64,000 nt of DNA, from the NCBI GenBank assembly GCA_051209155.1, contig JBPJGB010000003.1; one strand, 5' to 3'. The notes below the pieces were generated by a model. That model had not been told where the DNA came from, searched no databases, and saw nothing but the letters and a program-made list of their open reading frames with translations. Positions 51,525 through 59,818 of the stretch are shown piece by piece; within the stretch, counting starts at the first letter, position 1, and the number at the start of each line of letters is the position of its first letter. This DNA comes from Actomonas sp051209155 (lineage in GTDB: Bacteria > Verrucomicrobiota > Verrucomicrobiia > Opitutales > Opitutaceae). Made by a program: the position numbers and the translations under genes.

Positions 51525-52943
51525 TCAGTTGAGTTTCACCCGCATCACCGCGGTTTCGCCGTTGCGACTGACCAGCATGACCACTTCGGGGCGGGCACTG
51601 GCGGCGATTTCATCGAGCACCTTCACCGCGTCGGCGTAGACCGCGATCGGTCGGCCGTCGATTTCCTGGATCCAGTCATCCATCTGCAGTCCCGCCGTCG
51701 CAACCGGACTGCTGGGCTTCACAAAATGAGCGATCACGCCGCGCAAGTCCTGCGGGTCAGACCGCCGGTTGACCGCGTCCATGTAGACCATCTCCCGCAC
51801 GGTCAGCCCGATCCCCTCGTAGTATTGGCGCTCCGCCTCGTTGGGCGTCTTGGGGGCGTCGGCCAAGGTGAGCGGCAAATCGAGCTCCTCGCGATTGCGC
51901 AGCACGGTCAGCGTCATCTCCGAACCCGGCTTCCGGCGCAGGATGTCGCGCTGCAGGTAAGACACGACCACTTGGTCCGGCTTCAGCCGCGGCAGGGGCA
52001 CGCCATCGAGGGCTGTGAGAATGTCGCGAGGCTGCAACCCGGCGGTCTCCGCCGGACTACCGGCCAACACTTCGGAAATCACCAAACCCGTGCCACCGGA
52101 CAGACCGAGAAACTCGGCCACCTCGGGATCAACCGGATCGATCCCATCGACGCCAAACCAAGGCAAAGGGCGGCCGTAGGGGTTGTCGGGAATTCGATCC
52201 GCCGCGAGGATGACATCCGCGGCGAGCCGGAAGGCGCCGGTCTCATCCGGGTTGATCATCACCGACATTTCACCGCGCCGCCGTTGCGAGTAAATCACAC
52301 GACTTTCGCCGAAACCGGAAATACCGACGCCGATGAACTCGCCCGCCATGTTGAACACCGGCAGACAGCGCCCCGCCACGTCCCCCAGCGCCACCGCGGT
52401 AAGCTGCGGCAACTCGGTGATCATGCTGATGCGATCGCTGAGAAAATAGGGGCGGAAATCCTCGTCCTTCTTTCGCAGCCCGATGCCCCAAACCTGCTCG
52501 GCCAGACGGGGAATCACCTGCCCCTCCTCCGGCAGGAAGTCGGTGATCGGTCGCAGGCCGGCCCGCCCCTCCGGTTCGATGCGCAGGAAGTGCCAGGTCG
52601 TGAACCCATCGTAGCCCAGGTATTCCGCTTTTGAATACACCGTGGTCGGTTGATCCGGTCGGTAGATCCGGAAATCGACCAATTGCTCCGGGGTCGCCCG
52701 ATCGGTGATCGCGCCCGATTCCAGGATCACCGTGCCTTCGTCATCAATGACCATGCCGTAGGCGTAGTTCACCGTGCGATCCAGCTCGTGCTCGATGGTG
52801 AACTGCACGGCGACCACCGTCGACAGGCGCTCGTTCAGCAAGTCCGGCAGCGAGACCTCCTCCGCCGCGATGGTCGGCGCCAGGGTCGCGCCGCCGAAAG
52901 CCAGCATAGCTAAGACGAAATGGAGTCGGTGTCGGGTCATCAT
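51525..52943 (-). CDS. HtrA-like protein with degenerate protease domain and two PDZ domains
   Basis: This gene encodes 472 residues. A signal peptide (LHFVLAMLAFGGATLAP) is followed by a trypsin-like fold from about 30 to 240 that keeps the shape (YGMVIDDEGTVIL ... LPVFNMAGEFIGVGISGF). It lacks the histidine of the TNAHV motif and the GNSGGP serine motif, so it is probably an inactive protease. Two PDZ domains follow (about 255-350 and 380-470; GTGLVISEVLAGSPAETAGLQPRDIL and VIAHFVKPSSPVATAGLQMDDWI). The start ATG at 52943 overlaps the stop of the active HtrA gene upstream (ATGA). It probably regulates or scaffolds its coupled partner in the periplasm. Confidence 0.8.
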   Translation of the reverse strand: MMTRHRLHFVLAMLAFGGATLAPTIAAEEVSLPDLLNERLSTVVAVQFTIEHELDRTVNYAYGMVIDDEGTVILESGAITDRATPEQLVDFRIYRPDQPTTVYSKAEYLGYDGFTTWHFLRIEPEGRAGLRPITDFLPEEGQVIPRLAEQVWGIGLRKKDEDFRPYFLSDRISMITELPQLTAVALGDVAGRCLPVFNMAGEFIGVGISGFGESRVIYSQRRRGEMSVMINPDETGAFRLAADVILAADRIPDNPYGRPLPWFGVDGIDPVDPEVAEFLGLSGGTGLVISEVLAGSPAETAGLQPRDILTALDGVPLPRLKPDQVVVSYLQRDILRRKPGSEMTLTVLRNREELDLPLTLADAPKTPNEAERQYYEGIGLTVREMVYMDAVNRRSDPQDLRGVIAHFVKPSSPVATAGLQMDDWIQEIDGRPIAVYADAVKVLDEIAASARPEVVMLVSRNGETAVMRVKLN

Positions 52944-54292
52944 GGTTTGAGCACGTAAAGGGAAACGCGGAACTTGCGGCGAGCTTCGATCAGAACGCGA
53001 TCGGGTTGTTCCCGGTAGGCCTCCTCCGCGGACTGGATCACGGCGAGGGAGTCCACGTGGGCGTCGTTGACCTTCATGATCACATCGCCCACCGCCAGGC
53101 CCGACTCCGCCCCGGGCGATCCGCGCTGCACCCCGATGACCAGGACACCGTCGGCGTTGGGCAGCTGGTTCTCCCGCGCGTAGGCCCGGGAAACTTCCCG
53201 CACGCTCAGCCCCCAGGTTTCCAGCACACCTTCTTCGCCCACGCGGCTGACCAGCTCCTCGGTCGTGACCGTGAAGGTCTGGGTGTCGGTGCCGCGCTTG
53301 ACCGTCATCTCGATCGCGGTGCCCAGCGGCTCGGAGGCGATTTGGTTTTGGATCGGTGGCAGCTGTTCCGGGAAACGGCCGTCCACCCCCTGCCCGTTGA
53401 TCTCGAGCAGGATGTCACCGCCGCGCAGACCCGCCTCCGCGGCCGGTGAACCGGGATCCACGCTGTTGATCAACATGCCGGTATTGAGCGCGAGATCATA
53501 AAAGTCCTCCAAATCCTGCAGCGCCCCCGGCACGATGCCGATGTAACTGCGCGTGATGCTGCCGTCCTTGGCCAAACCGTCCATCACCGCCCGCGCGGTT
53601 TCCGACGGAATAGCGAAGCCAAGGTTGTCTGCGCCCAGATAACCGCGCGAGTTGATCCCCACCACATGACCATCCTCGTCGACCAAGGGCCCGCCACTGT
53701 TGCCGGGATTGATCGCGGCATCGGTCTGCAACCACGTGTTGAACATACCGGTCTCATGCCCGCGCACCCCGCGCGAATCGGAGAAATAGCGTCGCGGGTT
53801 CGAAATGATGCCGCGCGTCACGGTGCGCGTGAGTCCGTGTGGCGTGCCCACTGCGAACACCGTTTGCCCCGGATACAGCGCCGAGGACGCGCCAAACTCC
53901 GCCACGGCGAAGGTGAAGCCCTTTTCCGCGATCTCCTCCGCGGAGAGTCGGATCAGCGCCAGATCGGTCCAGTGGTCCCAGCCGACCAGCTCTGCGCTCA
54001 CGCGTTCGAGGTTCGCCAAGGTCACATTGATGTCGACCGCCCGCGGCCCGACGACATGGGCGTTGGTCAGGATGAGGCCGTCGTCGGAAACGATCACGCC
54101 CGAGCCCACCCCGCTGCTGAAACGCTTCACGCCCGCCTCGTAGGCATACTCGCGCACATCGATCCGCACCACCGCGTCAAGCAGGCGCTTGAAGCCCGGC
54201 GACTGTTGGCCGTGCAGCGCGGAAACAGCCGCAACCGAGGCAAAAAACAGGCAGCAAAGCCCCACCATTGACCGGGGTAATGAAAGTGTCAC
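52940..54292 (-). CDS. HtrA/DegP-type periplasmic serine protease
   Basis: This gene encodes 450 residues from the GTG at 54292. Signal peptide, then the protease domain with the catalytic triad: His79 (LTNAHVV), Asp110 (HWTDLAL) and Ser199 (GNSGGP). Two PDZ domains follow (MLINSVDPGSPAAEAGLRGGDIL and VLVIGVQRGSPGAESGLAVGDVI). It degrades or refolds damaged envelope proteins. The start could be the ATG at 54268 or 54322; the GTG gives the best signal peptide. The stop overlaps the next gene's ATG. The gene diverges from leuS with about 18 bases between starts. Confidence 0.9.
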   Translation of the reverse strand: MTLSLPRSMVGLCCLFFASVAAVSALHGQQSPGFKRLLDAVVRIDVREYAYEAGVKRFSSGVGSGVIVSDDGLILTNAHVVGPRAVDINVTLANLERVSAELVGWDHWTDLALIRLSAEEIAEKGFTFAVAEFGASSALYPGQTVFAVGTPHGLTRTVTRGIISNPRRYFSDSRGVRGHETGMFNTWLQTDAAINPGNSGGPLVDEDGHVVGINSRGYLGADNLGFAIPSETARAVMDGLAKDGSITRSYIGIVPGALQDLEDFYDLALNTGMLINSVDPGSPAAEAGLRGGDILLEINGQGVDGRFPEQLPPIQNQIASEPLGTAIEMTVKRGTDTQTFTVTTEELVSRVGEEGVLETWGLSVREVSRAYARENQLPNADGVLVIGVQRGSPGAESGLAVGDVIMKVNDAHVDSLAVIQSAEEAYREQPDRVLIEARRKFRVSLYVLKP

Positions 54293-54310
54293 AGTGGCCG
54301 ATTCGATCCG

Positions 54311-56902
54311 ATGGCAACGCATAGCAAAGACTACGACTTTTCTTCCATAGAACCCCGCTGGCAATCCTTCTGGGCAGAAAACGGCTCGTTCCGGGCGGAG
54401 GCAACGTCTCCAAAACCCAAATACTACGTGCTGGACATGTTCCCCTACCCGTCCGGCGCCGGCCTGCACATCGGGCACCCGGAGGGCTACACCGCGACCG
54501 ACATCCTTTCCCGCTACAAGCGCGCCAAGGGTTTCAATGTCCTGCACCCGATCGGCTGGGACGCGTTCGGACTCCCCGCCGAACAACACGCGGTCAAAAC
54601 CGGCACACATCCCGCGACGAATACCGCGGCCAACGTCGATAACTTTCGCCGCCAGATCAAAGCCCTCGGTTTCTCCTACGATTGGGATCGCGAGATCAAC
54701 ACCACCGATCCGGCCTACTTCCGCTGGACCCAGTGGATCTTCCTGCAGCTCTTCCAGCGCGGTCTCGCCTACGTCGACGAACGCCCGGTGTGGTGGTGCC
54801 CCGCCCTCAAAACGGTTCTCGCCAACGAGGAGGTCGTCGACGGCAAGTCCGAACGCGGCAACCATCCGGTCGAACGCCGCGCGCTGCGCCAGTGGGTGTT
54901 GAAGATCACCGCCTACGCCGACCGCCTGCTCAAGGACCTCGATGGCCTCGACTGGCCCGACTCCACCAAACGCATGCAGGAGGCCTGGATCGGCCGCAGC
55001 GAGGGCGCCGAGGTTCACTTCGGCCTCGAGGACCCGACTCTCGATGACCTGGTCGTGTTCACCACCCGCCCCGACACGCTCTTTGGCGCGACCTTCATGG
55101 TCATCGCCCCCGAGCATCCCTATGTCGACAAACTCACCTCGCCCGAACAACGCGAGGCCGTCGAGGCCTACCGCAAGCAGGCTGCCGCCAAGAGTGACCT
55201 CGAACGCACCGATCTCGCTAAGGACAAGTCCGGCGTGTTCTCCGGCGCCTTCGCCATCAATCCCGCCAACGGCCAACGTGTGCCCATCTGGATCGCCGAC
55301 TATGTGCTCATGGGCTACGGCACCGGCGCCATCATGGCGGTCCCGGCGCACGACGAACGCGACTTCGAGTTTGCCCAAAAGTATCAGATCCCGGTGGTGC
55401 AGGTCATCGAGCCTTCCGACCACTCCAACAACGGCTCCGGCAAACCCGAGCTGCCCTACACCGGCGATGGCGTGCTGGTGCACTCCGACGGCTACACCGG
55501 TTTGAAATGGGCCGAGGCCAAACAACGCATCACCGCCGACCTCGCGGCCAAGGGCAAAGGCAAGGCCACCGTGAACTTCAAGTTGCGCGACTGGCTCTTC
55601 TCCCGCCAGCGCTACTGGGGCGAGCCCATCCCGATCGTTTGGGTGAACGGCGACGACTACGCCGCGATCAAAGCGGCTGGCGAGGTGAAGCTGCCGACCG
55701 AAGCCATCACCTACGAGGAGGACGGCGTCACGCACTACGCGTTGCCCGTGCCCGACGCGGCCCTGCCGCTCGAACTCCCCGTGGTCGAATCCTACCTGCC
55801 GAGCGACAACGGCGAAAGCCCCTTGGCCAACGCGACCGATTGGGTCGATGTCTGGTATCAGCCCACGACCGGCGCCACCGCGCCGGCCAGCGGCGATCGC
55901 CCTGCGGGCGAAGACTGGGTGCGCGGCCGACGCGAGACCAACACCATGCCACAATGGGCCGGTTCGTGCTGGTATTACCTCCGTTACCTCGACCCGCAAA
56001 ACAGCGGAGCGATCGCCTCGCCGGATGTCCTTAAATACTGGGGCTCGCCAGACCTTTACGTTGGCGGCGCGGAACACGCCGTGCTCCATCTGCTCTACGC
56101 GCGTTTTTGGCACAAAGTGCTCTTCGATCTCGGCGTGCTGCCCGAGAACGAGCCCTTCAAACGCCTGTTCCACCAAGGCATCATCCTCGGCGAGGACGGC
56201 GAAAAGATGTCCAAGAGCCGCGGTAACGTCGTTAGCCCCGACACCATCATCGCCTCCCATGGTGCGGACACCCTGCGCCTCTACTTGATGTTCCTGGGCC
56301 CGCTCGAGGCGATGAAGCCGTGGAATCCGCGCGGCATCGAAGGCGTCCATCGTTTCCTGCTGAAAGTCTGGCGCGAACTTGCCGGACGCGAAGGCGGCCA
56401 AAATGAAAAGGTCGTCGACGACGCCGCCGGCGAACCTGCCGAACTCACCAAGCTCCTCCACGAAACCATCAAAAAAGTCGATGAGGACACGGAAAACCTG
56501 CGCTTCAACACCGCGATTTCGCAAATGATGATTTTTGCCAACGCTCTGCAAAAATCTCCCACGATCACGCTCTCCAGCGCGCGAGTCTTTATCCAACTCT
56601 TGGCCCCCTACGCGCCTCACGTGGCCGAAGAACTTTGGGAACGATTGGGGGGCGCCGCTCCTGTCCAAGCCCATGCTTGGCCGCGCCATGACGAATCGTT
56701 GCTCGCCACAGAAACACAAAAGCTTGTTGTGCAAATAAATGGGAAACGCCGCGCGGAGATCGTGGTTCCCCAGGATGCCGACGAGGCCGCTGCGCTGTCG
56801 GCCGCCCGCGAAGTCGAGCAGGTCGCCAGCCACTTGGGCGGCGGCACCATTCGCCGCGTCATCTACGTGAAGGGGCGAATTCTCAACATTGTGGTTGCAT
56901 AG
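54311..56902 (+). CDS. leuS: Leucine--tRNA ligase
   Basis: This gene encodes 863 residues. The HIGH-type motif is GAGLHIGHPEGY near residue 55. The KMSKS motif is GEKMSKSRGN near residue 635. The editing domain, with TTRPDTLFGATFMV, is inserted in the Rossmann fold. RDWLFSRQRYWGEPIP is also visible. Class I synthetase of the usual bacterial length. The C-terminal domain ends in VASHLGGGTIRRVIYVKGRILNIVVA. The ATG at 54311 has no strong ribosome-binding site, and the divergent htrA gene starts only 18-58 bases away depending on the chosen codon. Confidence 0.97.
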   Translation: MATHSKDYDFSSIEPRWQSFWAENGSFRAEATSPKPKYYVLDMFPYPSGAGLHIGHPEGYTATDILSRYKRAKGFNVLHPIGWDAFGLPAEQHAVKTGTHPATNTAANVDNFRRQIKALGFSYDWDREINTTDPAYFRWTQWIFLQLFQRGLAYVDERPVWWCPALKTVLANEEVVDGKSERGNHPVERRALRQWVLKITAYADRLLKDLDGLDWPDSTKRMQEAWIGRSEGAEVHFGLEDPTLDDLVVFTTRPDTLFGATFMVIAPEHPYVDKLTSPEQREAVEAYRKQAAAKSDLERTDLAKDKSGVFSGAFAINPANGQRVPIWIADYVLMGYGTGAIMAVPAHDERDFEFAQKYQIPVVQVIEPSDHSNNGSGKPELPYTGDGVLVHSDGYTGLKWAEAKQRITADLAAKGKGKATVNFKLRDWLFSRQRYWGEPIPIVWVNGDDYAAIKAAGEVKLPTEAITYEEDGVTHYALPVPDAALPLELPVVESYLPSDNGESPLANATDWVDVWYQPTTGATAPASGDRPAGEDWVRGRRETNTMPQWAGSCWYYLRYLDPQNSGAIASPDVLKYWGSPDLYVGGAEHAVLHLLYARFWHKVLFDLGVLPENEPFKRLFHQGIILGEDGEKMSKSRGNVVSPDTIIASHGADTLRLYLMFLGPLEAMKPWNPRGIEGVHRFLLKVWRELAGREGGQNEKVVDDAAGEPAELTKLLHETIKKVDEDTENLRFNTAISQMMIFANALQKSPTITLSSARVFIQLLAPYAPHVAEELWERLGGAAPVQAHAWPRHDESLLATETQKLVVQINGKRRAEIVVPQDADEAAALSAAREVEQVASHLGGGTIRRVIYVKGRILNIVVA

Positions 56903-56999
56903 GTCGGTCGAACTGCCATCTAGGGTATAGACCTCAGTGATTATGGCGTCTTCGCCGTGATCCTAGGTGCGTGTTAATACCCGCACGTGGGGAGTTGCT

Positions 57000-57980
57000 G
57001 TGAACCTAAACGCCAATCATCTTCGAGACATGAAATTTTACCGCTTTTCCACTGGTATGCTCGTGGCCGGCTTGCTGATGGGCGCAGCCACCACTCCGAG
57101 CGCCTGGGCCGCCAAAAAGAACCCGACGAGCAAACTCTACGTCGCCGACCTCGAGGGGCAGTCGGAGATCGATACCGGAGAGCGCATCGAGGAACTCAGC
57201 AAGAAGTCCGTCCACAACGCCCAGGGCACGGTGATCCAAACCTCTGCCGACTCCAACAACGCCATGGTCTTCTCCAACGGCACGGGCGTTTACCTCGATC
57301 CCGAGACCCGCATGGAAGTGAAGCGCTTCATGCAGGAACCCTTCACGCCGGACCGCACCGACCTCCAGTCCGAGCCTTCCATTTCCCAGACCAGCGCCTT
57401 CATCCCGCGCGGCACCGTCGGCCTCTGCACCCCCCGCATGGTCGCCGGCAGCACGATGGTCTACTCCACCCCGCAGACCGCCGTTCAGATCCGCGGTCAG
57501 AAGGTCGTCATCCAGACCGATGACTACGAGACCAAGGTCTCGATCATCGACGGCGACGTCACCATCCGTGGTGGAGCCACCGATGGTGGCGGCCAAACCC
57601 TCCGCGGTGGCCAACAGGCGGTGATTCGCCGCGTGCCAGGCCAACCACCGCAAATCGACATCCACGACATCCCCGAGGACGAGCGCGAGTTCATCGAGGA
57701 CAAGGTCACCCTCGCCTGCGAGGCCCGTAAGACCGTTTACTTCGACGTCCGCGGCAAGAAACCCGACGAAACCGGCTTCGAGGGCGATGATGAGATCGTC
57801 AGCGATTCCTCAAACCCGTCAGATGACGAGGGGGACAACGAAGGCGAAGGCTGGGCCAGCGTGTTCGACGACCTCGACGAGACGGCCGGTGCCGATGCGG
57901 AAGAAATCATCGCCGTTGAGGTGACTCCAGTTGAACCTATCCAGGAAAGCGTGGTCAGTCCCTCGTCTGCGAACGGCTGA
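57000..57980 (+). CDS. FecR-like exported protein at the start of the exopolysaccharide operon
   Basis: This gene encodes 326 residues from the GTG at 57000, which has GGGGAG 5 bases upstream; an ATG at 57030 is the alternative. The signal peptide (MLVAGLLMGAATTPSAWA) precedes a segment like FecR domains (GTVIQTSADSNNAMVFSNGTGVYLDPETRMEVKRF, then IPRGTVGL, VSIIDGDVTIRGG and TLRGGQQAVI). The C-terminal third is acidic and disordered. In the family, FecR domains bind or sense outer-membrane or periplasmic partners. It is the first gene of the run FecR-barrel-Wza-Wzc and probably serves the same export machinery. Confidence 0.75.
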   Translation: MNLNANHLRDMKFYRFSTGMLVAGLLMGAATTPSAWAAKKNPTSKLYVADLEGQSEIDTGERIEELSKKSVHNAQGTVIQTSADSNNAMVFSNGTGVYLDPETRMEVKRFMQEPFTPDRTDLQSEPSISQTSAFIPRGTVGLCTPRMVAGSTMVYSTPQTAVQIRGQKVVIQTDDYETKVSIIDGDVTIRGGATDGGGQTLRGGQQAVIRRVPGQPPQIDIHDIPEDEREFIEDKVTLACEARKTVYFDVRGKKPDETGFEGDDEIVSDSSNPSDDEGDNEGEGWASVFDDLDETAGADAEEIIAVEVTPVEPIQESVVSPSSANG

Positions 57981-58000
57981 CCCTACACTCACGTGCCTGC

Positions 58001-59140
58001 ATGATTCCCCGACCGAGACGAACATCTCAAGCTGTCGCCCTGTGCGTCGGATTCATGGTGGCATGCATGCCGGCCCACGGCATCGTCCGGTGGAACGAGG
58101 GTAAGGACCAGATCTACGTCAACACCACCGTCACGGTGACGTCGGACAGTAACATCTACACGTCCGCGTTGAACGAGTCGGACATGATCTACAACGCGAC
58201 CGTCGGCTTGGAGTATCGCCGTCACGCCGGCCTCATTGGCGTCAACGCCTCTGCCACCGTCAGTCGCGCGGAATATCAAAACAATCCGTCCGAGGGCTTC
58301 ACCAATCCCAACATGCGGCTTGAGTTCACCAAGGACACGGGACGCACCACCGGCACCCTGGGCTTCTCCGCCGTGAAGTCGACCCGCGCCGACCCCACCG
58401 TGAACATCCGCACGGACTCCTGGAACTACGGTAGCGAGTTCAACTTCCGCTATCCGATTTCCGAACGTCACTCCCTTTCCGGCGGCGTCACCTGGCGCCG
58501 CGTGGACTACGTCGACAACACGCTGTTCGTCGACCTCAGCACCTACAGTTTCTCGGCCGACTGGTTTTACGTGCTCTCGCCCCAACGCGACATCTTCGCG
58601 GGGTATCGCCTCCGCATGCTCGAGTCGTCCGCCGACACCACCTTTGCCGACCACTCTGTCAGCGCCGGCGTTTCCGGTCGACTGCTCCCCGGCCTCAACG
58701 GCACAGCGCGCGTAGGCTACCAAGTGCGCGAGGCCATCAAGGGCTCCGACGACACCTACAACGGCTATAACGCCGCCGTCAGCGCGACCTGGAACTTCAC
58801 CCGCAAAGTAGCCCTCACCGGCCAAATCTCCAAAGACTTCACGGTCACGTCGACCAACGTTTCGACCGACACGCTGAGTGGAAACCTTGATCTGCAATAC
58901 GCCCGCACCGGCAAACTGCTCTTTGCTGCCGGCGTCGGCGCCGGGCAAATTAAGTTCCTGGGCCAAGCCGGCAACAATCGCGAGGACACATTCATGACCG
59001 GCTACGGTCGAATTGCTTACACCTTCTCCGAGCGTCTTCGACTGGGGTTGATGTATTCTTACTACAAGAACTGGTCGACCTTGGCCTTTTCTGATTTCGA
59101 TCGCCATTCGGTGACGTTTGACGCTACAGCACGTTTCTAA
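58001..59140 (+). CDS. Outer-membrane beta-barrel protein of the exopolysaccharide operon
   Basis: This gene encodes 379 residues. After a signal peptide (QAVALCVGFMVACMPAHG) the whole protein consists of alternating strands with aromatic girdles (RLRLGLMYSYYKNWS, VSAGVSGRLL, ATWNFTRKVALTGQI), ending in FDATARF with a terminal phenylalanine typical of Bam substrates. Similar barrels (BBP2/EpsL-like) accompany Wza and Wzc genes. It may help guide polymer through the outer membrane or sense it. ATG at 58001 lies 20 bases after the preceding gene. Confidence 0.8.
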   Translation: MIPRPRRTSQAVALCVGFMVACMPAHGIVRWNEGKDQIYVNTTVTVTSDSNIYTSALNESDMIYNATVGLEYRRHAGLIGVNASATVSRAEYQNNPSEGFTNPNMRLEFTKDTGRTTGTLGFSAVKSTRADPTVNIRTDSWNYGSEFNFRYPISERHSLSGGVTWRRVDYVDNTLFVDLSTYSFSADWFYVLSPQRDIFAGYRLRMLESSADTTFADHSVSAGVSGRLLPGLNGTARVGYQVREAIKGSDDTYNGYNAAVSATWNFTRKVALTGQISKDFTVTSTNVSTDTLSGNLDLQYARTGKLLFAAGVGAGQIKFLGQAGNNREDTFMTGYGRIAYTFSERLRLGLMYSYYKNWSTLAFSDFDRHSVTFDATARF

Positions 59141-59152
59141 GGAGGAATACCC

Positions 59153-59800
59153 ATGAAGGTTTTAACTGCCAAATGGCTCGGGAGGGCCCTCGTCGCACTT
59201 GCCGGCATCTGCATTGTCCAGGTCCTGACGGCGCAACCTGCGCCCACCGCCTACGCCCCCGGTCCGAACAGTCGCGCGATCACCTACCACATCGCCCTCA
59301 CCGACCGGCTGCGCGTCGCGGTTTTCCAGGAAGACGATCTTTCAGTCATCGCCCGCGTCGACTCCAAGGGCCGCGTCAATCTTCCCCTGCTCGACCCGAT
59401 CACGGTGGTCGGCCTCACCATCGAGGCCGCGGAAGATGCCGTGGAACAAGCCTACCGCGACCAACGCCTTCTGCGTAAGCCGCAGGTCACCATCACCGTT
59501 GAGGAATACGCCGCCCGCGAGGTGATCGTGCAGGGCGAAGTGCTCCAGCCCGGTCGTATCCCGCTGCCCATCGAATCCGGCATGACCGTGCTCGACGCGA
59601 TCACCAAGGCTGGCGGTCTCACCGACCTCGCACGAGGCAACGCGGTGACGGTCACCCGCAACCAACCCGACGGCACCAAACAAGTCACCACGGTCGACGT
59701 CGCCAGTATCCTCCGGGGTCGGTCATCCTCGACATCGGCCGACTCCTCCATGCTCCTTCTGCCGGACGATATCGTTTACGTTCCGATGCGGTTCCTCTGA
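59153..59800 (+). CDS. Polysaccharide export protein, Wza-like
   Basis: This gene encodes 215 residues. A signal peptide precedes the poly-export domain (ITYHIALTDRLRVAVFQEDDLS, then VDSKGRVNLPLL, VEEYAAREVIVQGEVLQPG), and one SLBB-type segment (MTVLDAITKAGGLTDLARGN). No lipobox cysteine is present at the cleavage site, so it may lack the lipid anchor of E. coli Wza. It is 12 bases downstream of the barrel gene, with a strong AAGGAGG. It builds the outer-membrane channel for the polymer; the shorter length is typical of non-E. coli Wza homologues. Confidence 0.88.
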   Translation: MKVLTAKWLGRALVALAGICIVQVLTAQPAPTAYAPGPNSRAITYHIALTDRLRVAVFQEDDLSVIARVDSKGRVNLPLLDPITVVGLTIEAAEDAVEQAYRDQRLLRKPQVTITVEEYAAREVIVQGEVLQPGRIPLPIESGMTVLDAITKAGGLTDLARGNAVTVTRNQPDGTKQVTTVDVASILRGRSSSTSADSSMLLLPDDIVYVPMRFL

Positions 59801-59818
59801 GCGCCCTCCTTATTTGCA

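Noticed and set aside
52940..56833. A 1297-codon minus-strand open frame covering htrA and the antisense of leuS
   Set aside because: Only the downstream 450 codons are HtrA. The part beyond 54322 is the antisense of leuS, with no family similarity and composition typical of the opposite strand of GC-rich genes.
57989..59107. Minus-strand open frame of 372 codons opposite the beta-barrel gene
   Set aside because: The plus-strand gene has a signal peptide, beta-barrel pattern and operon context; the opposite frame has a low-complexity Val/Gly/Arg-rich translation.
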